Source of the DNA: Streptomyces coacervatus
GTDB lineage: Bacteria; Actinomycetota; Actinomycetes; Streptomycetales; Streptomycetaceae
Direction: 5' to 3'
Length of the DNA: 64,000 nt
Assembly (NCBI RefSeq): GCF_029223485.1
Contig: NZ_JARHTP010000004.1
Coordinates: forward strand, 551,005 to 615,004
This document shows, piece by piece, positions 26,029 to 33,925 of this stretch (its first letter is position 1; each line of letters begins with the position of its first letter). A program made the position numbers and the translations under genes. Under the pieces are notes generated by a model that saw only the letters and a program-made list of their open reading frames with translations, ran no database searches and had not been told where the DNA came from.

Positions 26029-27321
26029 CTAGCCCTGCTGCTGGAGCAGCGTGTTGCAGGCCTTGACAGCGTTGTCGAGAGCCGCCTTGGGGCTCTCCTT
26101 GCCCTGTAGGGCCTTGGCCACCTCGTTCCGAAGTGCGGTCTTCATCTGCTCGCTGAACAGGACGGGCGTGTAATTCACCGCGTTCTTCAGCGACTTGGCG
26201 GCGGCGATCCGCACCCGCGTCTCGTCCGTGCCGTCCTCCTTGGTGAAGTACGGGTCGTCGAGCGAGCCGGCGGTGCTCGGGAAGATGGCGACCTTCTTCG
26301 CGAAGGACATCTGGTGCTCGGCGTCGGTGACGTAGTGCGCGAAGGCGACGGCCGCAGGGGTGTGCTTGGTCTTGGAGTTGACCATCACGCCCATCACGTA
26401 CATGTTGACGTGGCCGGTGCTGGTGATCTGATCGGTGATGCCGATGTTCCTGTACAGGTTGGGCGCGTTCTTCTTGAAGTTGCCGAGGTCGAGGGCGCTG
26501 CCGGGGTTCATGGCGACGGCCTCGGTGAGGAACTTCTTGCCGGACGATTCGGGGGTGGCGGTCAGCGCCTGCGGGTCGAGCGCCTTGGCGTCGTACAACT
26601 CCTTGTATTTGGTGAGGAGTTCGATGCCCTTCGTGTCATTGAAGGAGAAGGCCGTGCCCTGTTTGTTCATCAGCCCGACGCCGTAGCGGCCGAAGTCCTC
26701 GACGGTGGGGACGTTGGCGAGGGTGGCGACCTTGCCGTCGCTCTTCTTCGCCAGCTCCAGGGCGTCGGCGAAGAGTTCGTCGTATGTCTTCGGGGGCTGG
26801 TCGGGGTTGAGTCCGGCCTTGCTGAACAGGGACTTGTTGTAGAACAGCGGGCCGGTGTTGAGGTACCAGGGGAAGGCGTACGTGCCGGTCATGCCTGGTA
26901 TCTGATGGCTGGCCCAAGCCCCTTCCAGATACTCCTTCTTGTACTTGGCTGCCGTCTTGTCGAGGTCGAGGGCGAGGCCTGCCTTGGCGAGCGGGGCGAC
27001 GAGGTCCGGGGAGACGTTGACGACGTCGGGCAGGGTGTCGCCGGCCGCGTCCGCGCTGATCTTGTCGGCGTAGCCCTCGGCGGGCTGGTCGATCCACTTC
27101 ACCTGGGTGCCGGGGTACTTCTTCTCGAAGCCGGCGATGACGCCCTCGAAGTACGGCTTGAAGTTGGCGCGGAGATTCCAGGTCTGGAAGGTGATGTCGC
27201 CCTCGACCTTGCCGGAGGCGTCGGCCGATCCCCCGTCGTCGCTCCCGGAGCCGCAGGCGCTCAGCGGCAGGACGAGGGCGGCGACGGCGGCAGCGGCGAA
27301 GGTTCTGCGGGATGCGGGCAC
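26029..27321 (-). CDS. Extracellular oligosaccharide-binding lipoprotein (CUT1)
   Basis: The GTG start at 27321 has AAGGAGG about 10 nt upstream. The 430-residue product has a lipoprotein signal ending in the lipobox LSAC. It then shows family-1 solute-binding features (GDITFQTWN, GFEKKYPGTQVKWID, ALDLDKTAAKY, TGTYAFPWYLNTGPLFYNK). It is the first gene of the LacI-divergent cassette and, from the neighbouring GH85 and mannosidases, probably binds high-mannose or core N-glycan oligosaccharides. Confidence 0.92.
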   Translation of the reverse strand: MPASRRTFAAAAVAALVLPLSACGSGSDDGGSADASGKVEGDITFQTWNLRANFKPYFEGVIAGFEKKYPGTQVKWIDQPAEGYADKISADAAGDTLPDVVNVSPDLVAPLAKAGLALDLDKTAAKYKKEYLEGAWASHQIPGMTGTYAFPWYLNTGPLFYNKSLFSKAGLNPDQPPKTYDELFADALELAKKSDGKVATLANVPTVEDFGRYGVGLMNKQGTAFSFNDTKGIELLTKYKELYDAKALDPQALTATPESSGKKFLTEAVAMNPGSALDLGNFKKNAPNLYRNIGITDQITSTGHVNMYVMGVMVNSKTKHTPAAVAFAHYVTDAEHQMSFAKKVAIFPSTAGSLDDPYFTKEDGTDETRVRIAAAKSLKNAVNYTPVLFSEQMKTALRNEVAKALQGKESPKAALDNAVKACNTLLQQQG

Positions 27322-27364
27322 GGTGAACCGGCCTCCTTGGGGGCGGAGTTGACCAACGACGCAG

Positions 27365-27394
27365 ACCTTGCACGCAGTTTCACAGGCCCGTCAA
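27365..27394 (-). promoter_or_regulatory. Candidate promoter of the N-glycan cassette
   Basis: On the minus strand, TTGACG (27394-27389) and CAAGGT (27370-27365) are spaced by 18 bp and lie 44 bp upstream of the binding-protein start. The -35 is good and the -10 is weak. Operator-like repeats lie just upstream. Confidence 0.4.
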
Positions 27395-27408
27395 TGGCCC
27401 CAGCAGGG

Positions 27409-27463
27409 CTAATCTCTTTAGTTGCTAATACGCATTAGGGCGTTCCAGCTGAACCGCATTAGT
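27409..27463. promoter_or_regulatory. LacI-type operator candidates (CTAAT/ATTAG repeats)
   Basis: The gap between the LacI gene and the cassette contains CTAAT-acgc-ATTAG (27425-27438), an inverted repeat of 14 bp. Extra half-sites GCTAAT (27409-27414) and GCATTAG (27457-27463) flank it. The AT-rich repeats stand out sharply in 72 % GC DNA and lie between two divergent starts. Binding by the adjacent LacI protein is inferred. Confidence 0.6.
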
Positions 27464-27492
27464 GCATACTGACGTGGGAATGTGTCAGGGGA

Positions 27493-28551
27493 ATGGGGAA
27501 CACCGTGTCAGGCAAGCGGTCACCGGCGCGCCGCCCGACGATGAAGGACATCGCACGGCATGCCGGGGTGTCCCAGAGCGCCGTCTCCTTCGCTCTGAAC
27601 GGCCGGCCCGGCGTCTCCGACGGCACCCGCGACCGTGTGCGCCGGGTCGCCGAGCAGCTGGGCTGGCGGCCCAGCACGGCGGCCCGTCAGCTGTCCGGGG
27701 AGGGCGCGGCGACGGTCGGTTTCGTGCTGGCCCGCCCCGCCGACACCCTGGGCGTCGACTCCTTCTTCCTCCAACTCGTCTCGGGCATACAGGAGGTGCT
27801 GGCGGAGCGTCATCTCGGCCTGCTCTTCCAGGTGGTGGAGGACATCGCCGACGAGTGCGCGGTCTACCGGCGCTGGTGGGCCGAGCACCGAGTGGACGGC
27901 GTCCTGGTCGTCGATCCCCGCACCGACGACCCGCGTCCCGGCCTCCTCGACGAACTCGGCCTGCCTGCCGTGGTGATCGGCGGCGCTCCCGACGAACGCC
28001 ACCCCGGCCTGTCGACGGTGTGGGCGGACGACGCGGGCGCGATGGCCTCGGTCGTGGACGAGCTGTCTGCGCTGGGCCACCGCCGGATCGTGCATATCGC
28101 GGGCCTTCCGGGCCTGGCCCACACCGAGCGCCGTATCCGCACTCTGCGCGCCGAGGCGGTGCGCCGGGGCCTGACCGAGGTGGAGTCGGTGACCACCGAC
28201 TACTCGGACGCGGAGGGCGCGGCCGTCACCCGCCGGGTCCTGGAGCGCCCCGCTCCCCCGACCGCACTGATCTACGACAACGATGTGATGGCCGTCGCCG
28301 GCGTGGCCACCGCGACCGAACTCGGCTTCTCGGTACCGGCCGACGTGTCGGTGGTGGCCTGGGAGGACTCGGCCCTGTGCCGCATGGTCAAGCCGCGGCT
28401 GTCCGCCCTGTCCCGCGACAGCGTGGAATTCGGCCGTACGGCGGCCAGGGCACTGACCGCGCTGCTGGACGGCGGTCCGGCGCTGACGGTGCGGGTGCCG
28501 GTGCCCCGGGTGATCGTGCGGGAGAGCACGGGGGTGGCGCGGGGCGCCTGA
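27493..28551 (+). CDS. LacI-family transcriptional regulator
   Basis: A 352-residue regulator with the LacI helix-turn-helix near residues 16-62 (TMKDIARHAGVSQSAVSFALNG, hinge WRPSTAARQLSG) and a periplasmic-binding-type effector domain (FFLQLVSGIQEVL, DGVLVVDPR, ALGHRRIVHIAG, SVVAWEDS). The ATG at 27493 follows AGGGGA very closely; a GTG at 27508 is an alternative. It is divergent from the N-glycan cassette and probably represses it until a mannose-containing oligosaccharide or its product is imported. Confidence 0.9.
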   Translation: MGNTVSGKRSPARRPTMKDIARHAGVSQSAVSFALNGRPGVSDGTRDRVRRVAEQLGWRPSTAARQLSGEGAATVGFVLARPADTLGVDSFFLQLVSGIQEVLAERHLGLLFQVVEDIADECAVYRRWWAEHRVDGVLVVDPRTDDPRPGLLDELGLPAVVIGGAPDERHPGLSTVWADDAGAMASVVDELSALGHRRIVHIAGLPGLAHTERRIRTLRAEAVRRGLTEVESVTTDYSDAEGAAVTRRVLERPAPPTALIYDNDVMAVAGVATATELGFSVPADVSVVAWEDSALCRMVKPRLSALSRDSVEFGRTAARALTALLDGGPALTVRVPVPRVIVRESTGVARGA

Positions 28552-28947
28552 GCCGTCGCTCCGGCGGCCAAGAGGAGGGCGGCCTCTCCCTTGCGGTACC
28601 CCCATTCCGGCGTATTCCCGACCCCCCGGTTCTCTGCTTAGCTGCCTCTCGACAGCCGCGGAGCCCCGGGGGTTGCCACGCTGTCGCTCATCTACGGGGG
28701 TACGGCTGTGAAAGCCTCTCAGAGAATGTGATCTCACCCAGGCGTGATCCGGCGAGCAGCGCCGTCCGCCCCGCCTTTTCGTAGTCGTAGTTCCCACCGC
28801 TTCCCGCCGTGCGGCGACGTGTGCCCGCACGGCGTCACGGACGCGCCCCCGCCCCGTCGGGGCCCGCTCGCGCTCCGCCCTGCCCTGCCCGCCGTGCAGC
28901 GGCCGGCAAAGGCACCGACACGCCCCGAGAACGAAGGAGGGTTCCTC
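28552..28947. other. 396-bp non-coding gap upstream of the papain-family gene
   Basis: No gene with good codon bias is seen. The gap holds a possible minus-10/minus-35 pair (TTGCGG 28591-28596, TATTCC 28613-28618, 16-bp spacer) and, near its end, AAGGAGG at 28934-28940 serving the protease gene. In-frame upstream extension of that gene lacks a start with an RBS. Confidence 0.45.
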
Positions 28948-30057
28948 ATGCCTGTCAGCGACCCGCTGGACCTCGACCACCTCAGGTCGGTACTCGACCA
29001 GGCGGGCAATCCGTGGCACATGACCACGACCAGCATGACGGCGCTCACCGAGGAGCAGCGCGTGGTGCGCCTCGGTGTCCCCGTCGACTCCGGCGACCGC
29101 TCCGCGATCGAGAACGCGAAGCAGAGCAACATCGCGGCCGCCGTGGCGGCGACCGCCGACTCGGTGGGCGCGCCCGCCGCGTTCGACCTGCGCAACATCG
29201 GCGGCGTGAACTACACGACGCCGGTCAAGAACCAGGGCTCGTGCGGTTCCTGCGTGGCCTTCGGCACCGTGGGCATGATGGAGCACGTCACTCGCTACGG
29301 CTACGGCGCGCCCTATCTCCCGGTCGACCTGTCCGAGGCACAGGCCTTCTACTACTACGGCCGCCAGGCCGGCCGGAACTGCGGCAACGGCTGGTTCCCG
29401 GAGCCCCTCGCCGACCAGGCGCGCGACAACGGCATCACCATCGAGGAGTACTTCCCGTACACGGCGGGCGACCAGGACGCCTCGAAGCTCAACGCCGACT
29501 GGCCCAACCGGCTGGTGAAGATCCGCAGTTGGCAGTCGGTCACCAACAACCCGGCGGCGATGAAGGAGGATATCGCCAACTACGGCTCCATCACCGCCTG
29601 TTTCCTGGTCTACCAGGACTTCTTCAGCTATTCGAGCGGCGTCTACCGGCATCGCACCGGTGACCTCGCGGGCGGCCACTGCGTCACGCTCGTCGGCTAC
29701 GACGACGCGCAGCAGTGCTGGATCGGCAAGAACAGCTGGGGTCCGGGCTGGGGCGAGCAGGGCTTCTTCCGCATCGGTTACGGCGAGTGCGGAATCGAGA
29801 CCTGGCACAACGTGGCGGCGCTCGGCACGCTCATCCACAACTGGCTGCCCGACCAGCGCATCCTCGCGCTGTGGAGCAACGAGGCCGACGCCAACGTATG
29901 GGCGTACGGCGAGCTGCGCGGCTGGCTGAGCCTCAACGGCTCCGTCGGCGCGACCGACTCGGCGATGCTCGCCGAACTCGCCGCGTCCAAGGCGAACGGC
30001 GCCAAGGTCGGCCTGTACGAGGACAACGGCAGCGTCCAGCAGATCTACGCCTGGTGA
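28948..30057 (+). CDS. Papain-family (C1A) cysteine protease without signal peptide
   Basis: ATG at 28948 with AAGGAGG 7 nt upstream; 369 residues. The papain core spans about 76-295: oxyanion Gln96 and Cys102 in NQGSCGSC, His244 in GGHCVTLVGYD, Asn262 in KNSWGPGWG. The Trp that normally follows the catalytic Cys is Val. Residues 10-45 (LRSVLDQAGNPW, LTEEQRVVRLGV) look like a short inhibitory prosegment. Residues 303-369 form a small extra domain of unknown type. No signal peptide or membrane helix is present, so it may act in the cytosol or leave by a non-Sec route. A 171-residue partner follows 31 bp later and a chagasin-type inhibitor is convergent. Confidence 0.9.
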   Translation: MPVSDPLDLDHLRSVLDQAGNPWHMTTTSMTALTEEQRVVRLGVPVDSGDRSAIENAKQSNIAAAVAATADSVGAPAAFDLRNIGGVNYTTPVKNQGSCGSCVAFGTVGMMEHVTRYGYGAPYLPVDLSEAQAFYYYGRQAGRNCGNGWFPEPLADQARDNGITIEEYFPYTAGDQDASKLNADWPNRLVKIRSWQSVTNNPAAMKEDIANYGSITACFLVYQDFFSYSSGVYRHRTGDLAGGHCVTLVGYDDAQQCWIGKNSWGPGWGEQGFFRIGYGECGIETWHNVAALGTLIHNWLPDQRILALWSNEADANVWAYGELRGWLSLNGSVGATDSAMLAELAASKANGAKVGLYEDNGSVQQIYAW

Positions 30058-30088
30058 GACCGCGGAACCAGGGAGAGGAGAGCACGAC

Positions 30089-30604
30089 ATGAGCCCGCAG
30101 AACAGCGGCCCCAAGCAGCCGAAGCAGCAGCCGCCCACCACGCAGGCGGTCCGCTCCGCGGCCGAGCAGGACGAGGCCGGCCGGCCCGTACTGCTGCCGC
30201 CGGGTGTGGACGTCGGCCTGAACGGCAGCGCGCCCGGCGCGCCGGGCAAGCCGGCCAGTGATGTGATGATCGCGCGGTTCGAGCAGACGGCGTCCGGCGA
30301 GGCCCGGCCGACGATCACGCCCGAACTCCACGGCGACCTGCAGGCGTTCGCGGCGGCGCAGGCCGCCACGGCGGTCACGGGAACGTGGACGCAGAACGCG
30401 ATCGTCGACGCGATGTGGTCCATCAACCAGACCCGCAACGCCTTCCTGCATGTCAAGGGCGGCGCCTGGAAGAAGATCTTCAACGGCAGCGACTGGGCGT
30501 TCACCGCGCTGACGACGCTGGCCTCCCAGGCCCGCCAGACGGGCCGGCCGATCTCCTTCCGTGAGGAGGCGGACGGCCTGGTCCACGAGATCTACCTGCT
30601 GTAA
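30089..30604 (+). CDS. Unknown protein partnered with papain-family protease
   Basis: ATG at 30089 behind GGAGAGGAG; 171 residues, no signal peptide, no membrane helix. The first 60 residues are Pro/Gln/Gly-rich and look disordered. The C-terminal 110 are a compact, aromatic-rich domain (LHGDLQAFAAAQAATAVTG, QNAIVDAMWSINQTRNAFLHV, GGAWKKIF, GSDWAFTALTTLA, REEADGLVHEIYLL). I do not recognise the family. The 31-bp spacing after the protease and its own RBS say they are co-expressed; it may be a substrate, chaperone or targeting subunit. Confidence 0.75.
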   Translation: MSPQNSGPKQPKQQPPTTQAVRSAAEQDEAGRPVLLPPGVDVGLNGSAPGAPGKPASDVMIARFEQTASGEARPTITPELHGDLQAFAAAQAATAVTGTWTQNAIVDAMWSINQTRNAFLHVKGGAWKKIFNGSDWAFTALTTLASQARQTGRPISFREEADGLVHEIYLL

Positions 30605-30622
30605 CCCTTGTCACCCTGCTCG

Positions 30623-30662
30623 GCGAGGGGCCGCGTCCGACCGTGCCGGCGCGGCCCCTCGC
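30623..30662. terminator. Bidirectional terminator between unknown gene and chagasin gene
   Basis: A perfect 13-bp stem (30623-30635 with 30650-30662) with a 14-nt loop sits between two convergent stop codons (30604 and 30666). There is no clear U-tract on either side, which is common in Streptomyces. Confidence 0.75.
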
Positions 30663-30665
30663 GCG

Positions 30666-30974
30666 TCACTCGACGGTGACGCGCAGCGCGTACCGGTCGG
30701 CCACATCGTCACCCCACGGCTGCCTGAGCACGAGCTCCAGCCGCCCCTCACCGGCCTTTGTCGCCCGCAACCGCAGCACCCGGGTCCCTCCGGCGCCCGG
30801 CGCCAGCTCTCCCGGCGGCGCATAGTCGCTGGCCGCCACCTCCAGCCCGCCCTCGATGCCCTCGACGTGCCACCGGTACCCGGTGGTGGCGTTCTCGGCC
30901 AGCCGCACCACGAGGTCGTCGCCGAGCCCCACGCGCACCTCGCCGTCCTGCGCCGACACGTGCACTTCACCCAC
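30666..30974 (-). CDS. Chagasin-type (I42) inhibitor of papain-like proteases
   Basis: A 102-residue all-beta protein with the three inhibitory loops of chagasins: NATTGYRW (28-35, family pattern NxTTGY), GAGG (60-63) and RQPW (84-87, family pattern RPW). It lacks a signal peptide, unlike many chagasins, and so shares the compartment of the adjacent papain-family protease. It is convergent with the protease pair across a shared terminator. The likely role is to block that protease inside the producing cell. The pairing is inferred from position; the family assignment rests on the motifs and length. Confidence 0.85.
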   Translation of the reverse strand: MGEVHVSAQDGEVRVGLGDDLVVRLAENATTGYRWHVEGIEGGLEVAASDYAPPGELAPGAGGTRVLRLRATKAGEGRLELVLRQPWGDDVADRYALRVTVE

Positions 30975-31046
30975 GGGACCGCACCTCCTCGGCTCTGGTC
31001 CTATCGGTGTACCCCGCGGTGCAGGTCCTGGCCAGCCACCGCAGCG

Positions 31047-31595
31047 TCAGAGCCGGAACAGGGCCCAGACGACCTTTCCGCCGTCGGGACGGGGGTTGAA
31101 GCCCCATGCGTCACTCAACGCCGAGACGACCTGCAGTCCGCGGCCCGACTCGGCGAGCTCTTCGGCGTCCACGGCGACGGGGATCAGATCGCTCTCGTCG
31201 GTGACCGCACACACGGCGCAGGACCAGCGGTCCCAGTGGGCGAGCCACAGCGCCGGATGCAACTCCCCCTCGCCGTCCGGTGCCTGGCCGTAGCGAAGGG
31301 CGTTGCTGACCAGTTCCGACACGGTGACCGCCACGTCCTCGACGCGTTCGTCCGCGGCCCGGTCGACGAGCGTCGTTCGTGTGAAGTCGCGGGCGATGTG
31401 GGCGGATTGGGGAATCGGCGGTACGACGAGCACCGAGCAGTCGGTGGGGCCGGGCCCGTCCTCGGAGCTGGGGGCGAGGGGGAAGCTCAGCCCGGGTCCG
31501 GGCCGGCCGATGTGATCCACGGCCTGGCACAGCCACTGCCAAGTCGCCTCGATATGCAGGGGGTTGACCGGTTCTGCGACCTGCTCTGCGGACAT
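31047..31595 (-). CDS. HATPase (anti-sigma-factor-type ATP-binding protein)
   Basis: A 182-residue protein with a GHKL ATPase domain of RsbW type: N-box SELVSNALRY, a G1-type DES segment, GRGLQVVSALSDAWG and the closing GGKVVWALF. The first 50 residues are variable. Streptomyces genomes carry many such ATPases next to DUF397 and XRE genes, and a DUF397-XRE pair lies divergently beside this one. It may act as a kinase or anti-sigma partner; the target is unknown. Confidence 0.87.
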   Translation of the reverse strand: MSAEQVAEPVNPLHIEATWQWLCQAVDHIGRPGPGLSFPLAPSSEDGPGPTDCSVLVVPPIPQSAHIARDFTRTTLVDRAADERVEDVAVTVSELVSNALRYGQAPDGEGELHPALWLAHWDRWSCAVCAVTDESDLIPVAVDAEELAESGRGLQVVSALSDAWGFNPRPDGGKVVWALFRL

Positions 31596-31689
31596 CGCGC
31601 CCCCTGGTACCCCTGCGGAGAGAACAACCGAGCGCTACACCTGTGCGAAGTATCGTGCTACGTCCGCCAGTCCGTACGCAAGTGCATCG

Positions 31690-31788
31690 GCAATTACCGC
31701 TGCAATTGCAGACGATCTTGCCAGTGGCGGGCGCCGGGCGCTATCGTCCCGCACACCACCCGTGGATGCAATTGAAGATGCAATTGCA
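31690..31788. promoter_or_regulatory. Repeated TGCAATTGCA palindromes upstream of DUF397 gene
   Basis: The 243-bp divergent gap holds two perfect copies of the 10-bp palindrome TGCAATTGCA (31701-31710 and 31779-31788), one copy with a mismatch (TGCAATTGAA, 31767-31776) and a half-site (GCAATTA, 31690-31696). The last two copies are 12 bp apart, on one face of the helix. They lie 51 bp before the DUF397 start and about 100 bp before the HATPase start, as expected for an autoregulatory operator of the local XRE protein (inferred). Confidence 0.65.
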
Positions 31789-31838
31789 GCGCCGACCGCG
31801 AGTCCACCTCAACGCGACTTCATCTCAAAGAGGTTCAG

Positions 31839-32081
31839 ATGCAGCACGTGAGCAACGGCATGCCTGCCACCGAGCTGGCAGAGGCGGTCTGGCGCAAGAG
31901 CCACCACAGCAACCCCGAGGGCAACTGCGTCGAGCTCGCCGCCCTCCCGGACGGCAGCGTCGCCGTCCGCAACTCCCGCCACCCCCAGGGTCCGGCGCTC
32001 GTCTACACCAGCGCCGAGATCTCCGCCTTCGTCCGCGGTGTGAAGGACGGCGACTTCGACGGCCTACTCCCCGCCGGCTGA
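31839..32081 (+). CDS. DUF397 protein
   Basis: An 80-residue protein with the DUF397 core WRKSHHSNPEGNCVELA, then VAVRNSRHPQGP and TSAEISAFVRGVKDGDFD. DUF397 proteins are small partners of XRE-DUF5753 regulators in Streptomyces, sometimes acting as antagonists or toxins relieved by the regulator. The ATG at 31839 has GAGG upstream; a GTG at 31848 is possible. A strong hairpin follows the stop. Confidence 0.9.
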   Translation: MQHVSNGMPATELAEAVWRKSHHSNPEGNCVELAALPDGSVAVRNSRHPQGPALVYTSAEISAFVRGVKDGDFDGLLPAG

Positions 32082-32102
32082 GGTCGGGCACACCCGCGGA
32101 CA

Positions 32103-32139
32103 GCCGGAAGGCGCCGGTCGACGGTCGGCGCCTTCCGGC
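32103..32139 (+). terminator. Terminator after DUF397 gene
   Basis: A perfect 14-bp stem (32103-32116 with 32126-32139) with a 9-nt loop lies 22 bp after the DUF397 stop. It separates that gene from the XRE gene, so the two are probably transcribed separately despite being adjacent. Confidence 0.75.
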
Positions 32140-32240
32140 CACTTCACGCACCGCAGCCGTACGACGCCTCGGTGCTACTCTCCTTGGTTGAGTCCCGAAT
32201 ACATGCAGCAGCAGCCGGTGCGGCGGCCGAGGGGATGACC

Positions 32241-33146
32241 ATGACGGCAGTTCAGCGCGAACCCATTCCCTCCGATGTCGACGTCCTGAGCCTGCGCCGC
32301 GGCGGGCCGACGGTGCAGCGCATCATGCTGGGCACACGCCTGCGCCGCCTGCGCGAATCCCTGGGCATCAGCCGGGACACGGCCGCTTCGGCGATACGCG
32401 CCTCGGACGCCAAGCTGTGCCGCATGGAGCTGGGCCGGGTGGGCTTCAAGCAGCGTGACATCGCCGACCTGCTCACCCTGTACGGCGTCCGCGACCCGGC
32501 CGTACGCCAGGAGTTCCTGGATTCGGTACGGCGAGCCAACGAACCCGGCTGGTGGCGTGCGTACGGCGACGCCTTCCCGGGCTGGTTCGAGCAGCATCTG
32601 GGCCTGGAAGAGGCCGCCTCCCTCATCCGTACCTACGAAGTCCAGTTCGTCCCCGGCCTGCTGCAGACCCCCGCGTACGCCGAGGCCGTCATCCGGCTCG
32701 GCCACCCCATCACCTCCCCGGACGCCATCGCGCGCCGGGTCGAGCTGCGCATGACCCGGCAGGAACTGCTCTCCCGGCCGGACGCGCCGAAGCTGTGGGT
32801 CGTGGTGGACGAGGCGGCACTGCGCCGTCCGCTCGGCGGGGCCGCGGTGATGCGTGCCCAGCTGCAGCACCTCATCGCGGCGGCCGCATGGCCGAATGTG
32901 ACGCTCCAGGTGCTGCCCTTCCACGTCGGCGGCCATGCGGCGGCCGGCGGGCCGATCACCGTGCTGCGCTTCCCCGTCCCCGACCTGCCGGACGTCGTCT
33001 ACCTGGAGCAGCTCTCCAGCGCCCTGTACCTGGACAAACCCGAGGAGGTCGACCACTACCTCGCGGTCATGGACCGCCTCAGCCTGGTGGCCTCGCCGCC
33101 CGTGGACTCGGTGCCCTTCCTGGAACAGGTCCTCAAGGAGATCTGA
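32241..33146 (+). CDS. XRE regulator with DUF5753 domain
   Basis: I chose the ATG at 32241 since GAGGGG lies 6 nt upstream; other in-frame starts exist at 32172 and 32235. The 301-residue product has an N-terminal helix-turn-helix (GTRLRRLRESLGISRDTAA, KLCRMELGRVGF) and the DUF5753 effector domain (WFEQHLGLEEAASLIRTYE, VPGLLQTPAYAEAVI, VVDEAALRRPLGG, VVYLEQLSSALYLDKP). It forms a set with the DUF397 and HATPase genes; such sets tune development and antibiotic production in Streptomyces. The TGCAATTGCA palindromes nearby are its likely operator. Confidence 0.93.
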   Translation: MTAVQREPIPSDVDVLSLRRGGPTVQRIMLGTRLRRLRESLGISRDTAASAIRASDAKLCRMELGRVGFKQRDIADLLTLYGVRDPAVRQEFLDSVRRANEPGWWRAYGDAFPGWFEQHLGLEEAASLIRTYEVQFVPGLLQTPAYAEAVIRLGHPITSPDAIARRVELRMTRQELLSRPDAPKLWVVVDEAALRRPLGGAAVMRAQLQHLIAAAAWPNVTLQVLPFHVGGHAAAGGPITVLRFPVPDLPDVVYLEQLSSALYLDKPEEVDHYLAVMDRLSLVASPPVDSVPFLEQVLKEI

Positions 33147-33157
33147 GCCCGCCGCGC

Positions 33158-33175
33158 CGGTCCTGACCAGGACCG
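33158..33175 (+). terminator. Short hairpin after XRE gene
   Basis: A 7-bp perfect stem (33158-33164 with 33169-33175) with a GACC loop lies 11 bp past the XRE stop, followed by GCGGTGTACTTTCTG. It is a plausible weak terminator. Confidence 0.4.
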
Positions 33176-33259
33176 CGGTGTACTTTCTGCTGCTCCGCAC
33201 GGCCTCGGGCGAGACCGCTCCTGCCGGGTACTCGTAAGGGGCTGGGAAGGAGTCGGCAG

Positions 33260-33886
33260 ATGCACGCTCTTGTCGACTGGCTCGCCGGGCTGTCCGGGGC
33301 CGTGGTGTACGTCGTGGTAACGGCCATGGTGTTCGCCGAGGACGCGCTGTTCGTCGGGTTTCTGCTGCCGGGCGAGACCGCTGTGATCGTCGGCGGTGTG
33401 CTGGCCCGGCAGGGCACCGTCGACCTGGCCTGGCTGACGGTCGCCGTCGTCCTGGCGGCGATCGCCGGGGACAGCGTCGGGTACGAGATCGGCCGACGGC
33501 TCGGACCGCCGCTTCTCGACCGCCGCCCCCTGCGCCGGCGGGCCGAGGGCGTGGACAAGGCGCGCGACCTGATCCGGCGGCGCGGCCCGGCAGCGGTGTT
33601 CGTCGGCCGTTTCGTCGGCTTCTTCCGGTCCCTCGTCCCGGCGATGGCGGGCGCGTCGGACATGCCGTACCGCCGCTTCCTGCTCTACAACGCCCTGGCC
33701 GGCCTGATCTGGGGCGTCGGCAACGTCCTCCTCGGCTATGCCGCGGGAGCCGCCTACGAGCGGGCCGTGAGCCTGGTCGGCCGGACCGTCGCCCTGGCCG
33801 CTGCCGCGGCCGTCGTCGTGGCCCTGGTCGTCTGGCGGATCCGCCTGCACCGACGCTCCGGCAGCCCAAAAGCCCCGGTGAATTGA
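33260..33886 (+). CDS. DedA-family membrane protein
   Basis: A 208-residue protein with the DedA pattern: AMVFAEDALFVGFLLPGET at the N-terminus, re-entrant glycine-rich helices, and GRFVGFFRSLVPAMAGASDMPYRRF in the middle, with the conserved Arg and Pro residues. DedA proteins move lipids such as undecaprenyl phosphate or phosphatidylethanolamine between leaflets. It appears to be monocistronic; the next gene is convergent. Confidence 0.9.
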   Translation: MHALVDWLAGLSGAVVYVVVTAMVFAEDALFVGFLLPGETAVIVGGVLARQGTVDLAWLTVAVVLAAIAGDSVGYEIGRRLGPPLLDRRPLRRRAEGVDKARDLIRRRGPAAVFVGRFVGFFRSLVPAMAGASDMPYRRFLLYNALAGLIWGVGNVLLGYAAGAAYERAVSLVGRTVALAAAAAVVVALVVWRIRLHRRSGSPKAPVN

Positions 33887-33925
33887 CCTCGCGTCCGGCC
33901 TGTGGATCATCGCCGCGGGTACGCC

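Noticed and set aside
27520..30504. 994-codon minus-strand frame opposite LacI and papain genes
   Set aside because: No recognisable domain; it spans two real genes and a promoter gap.
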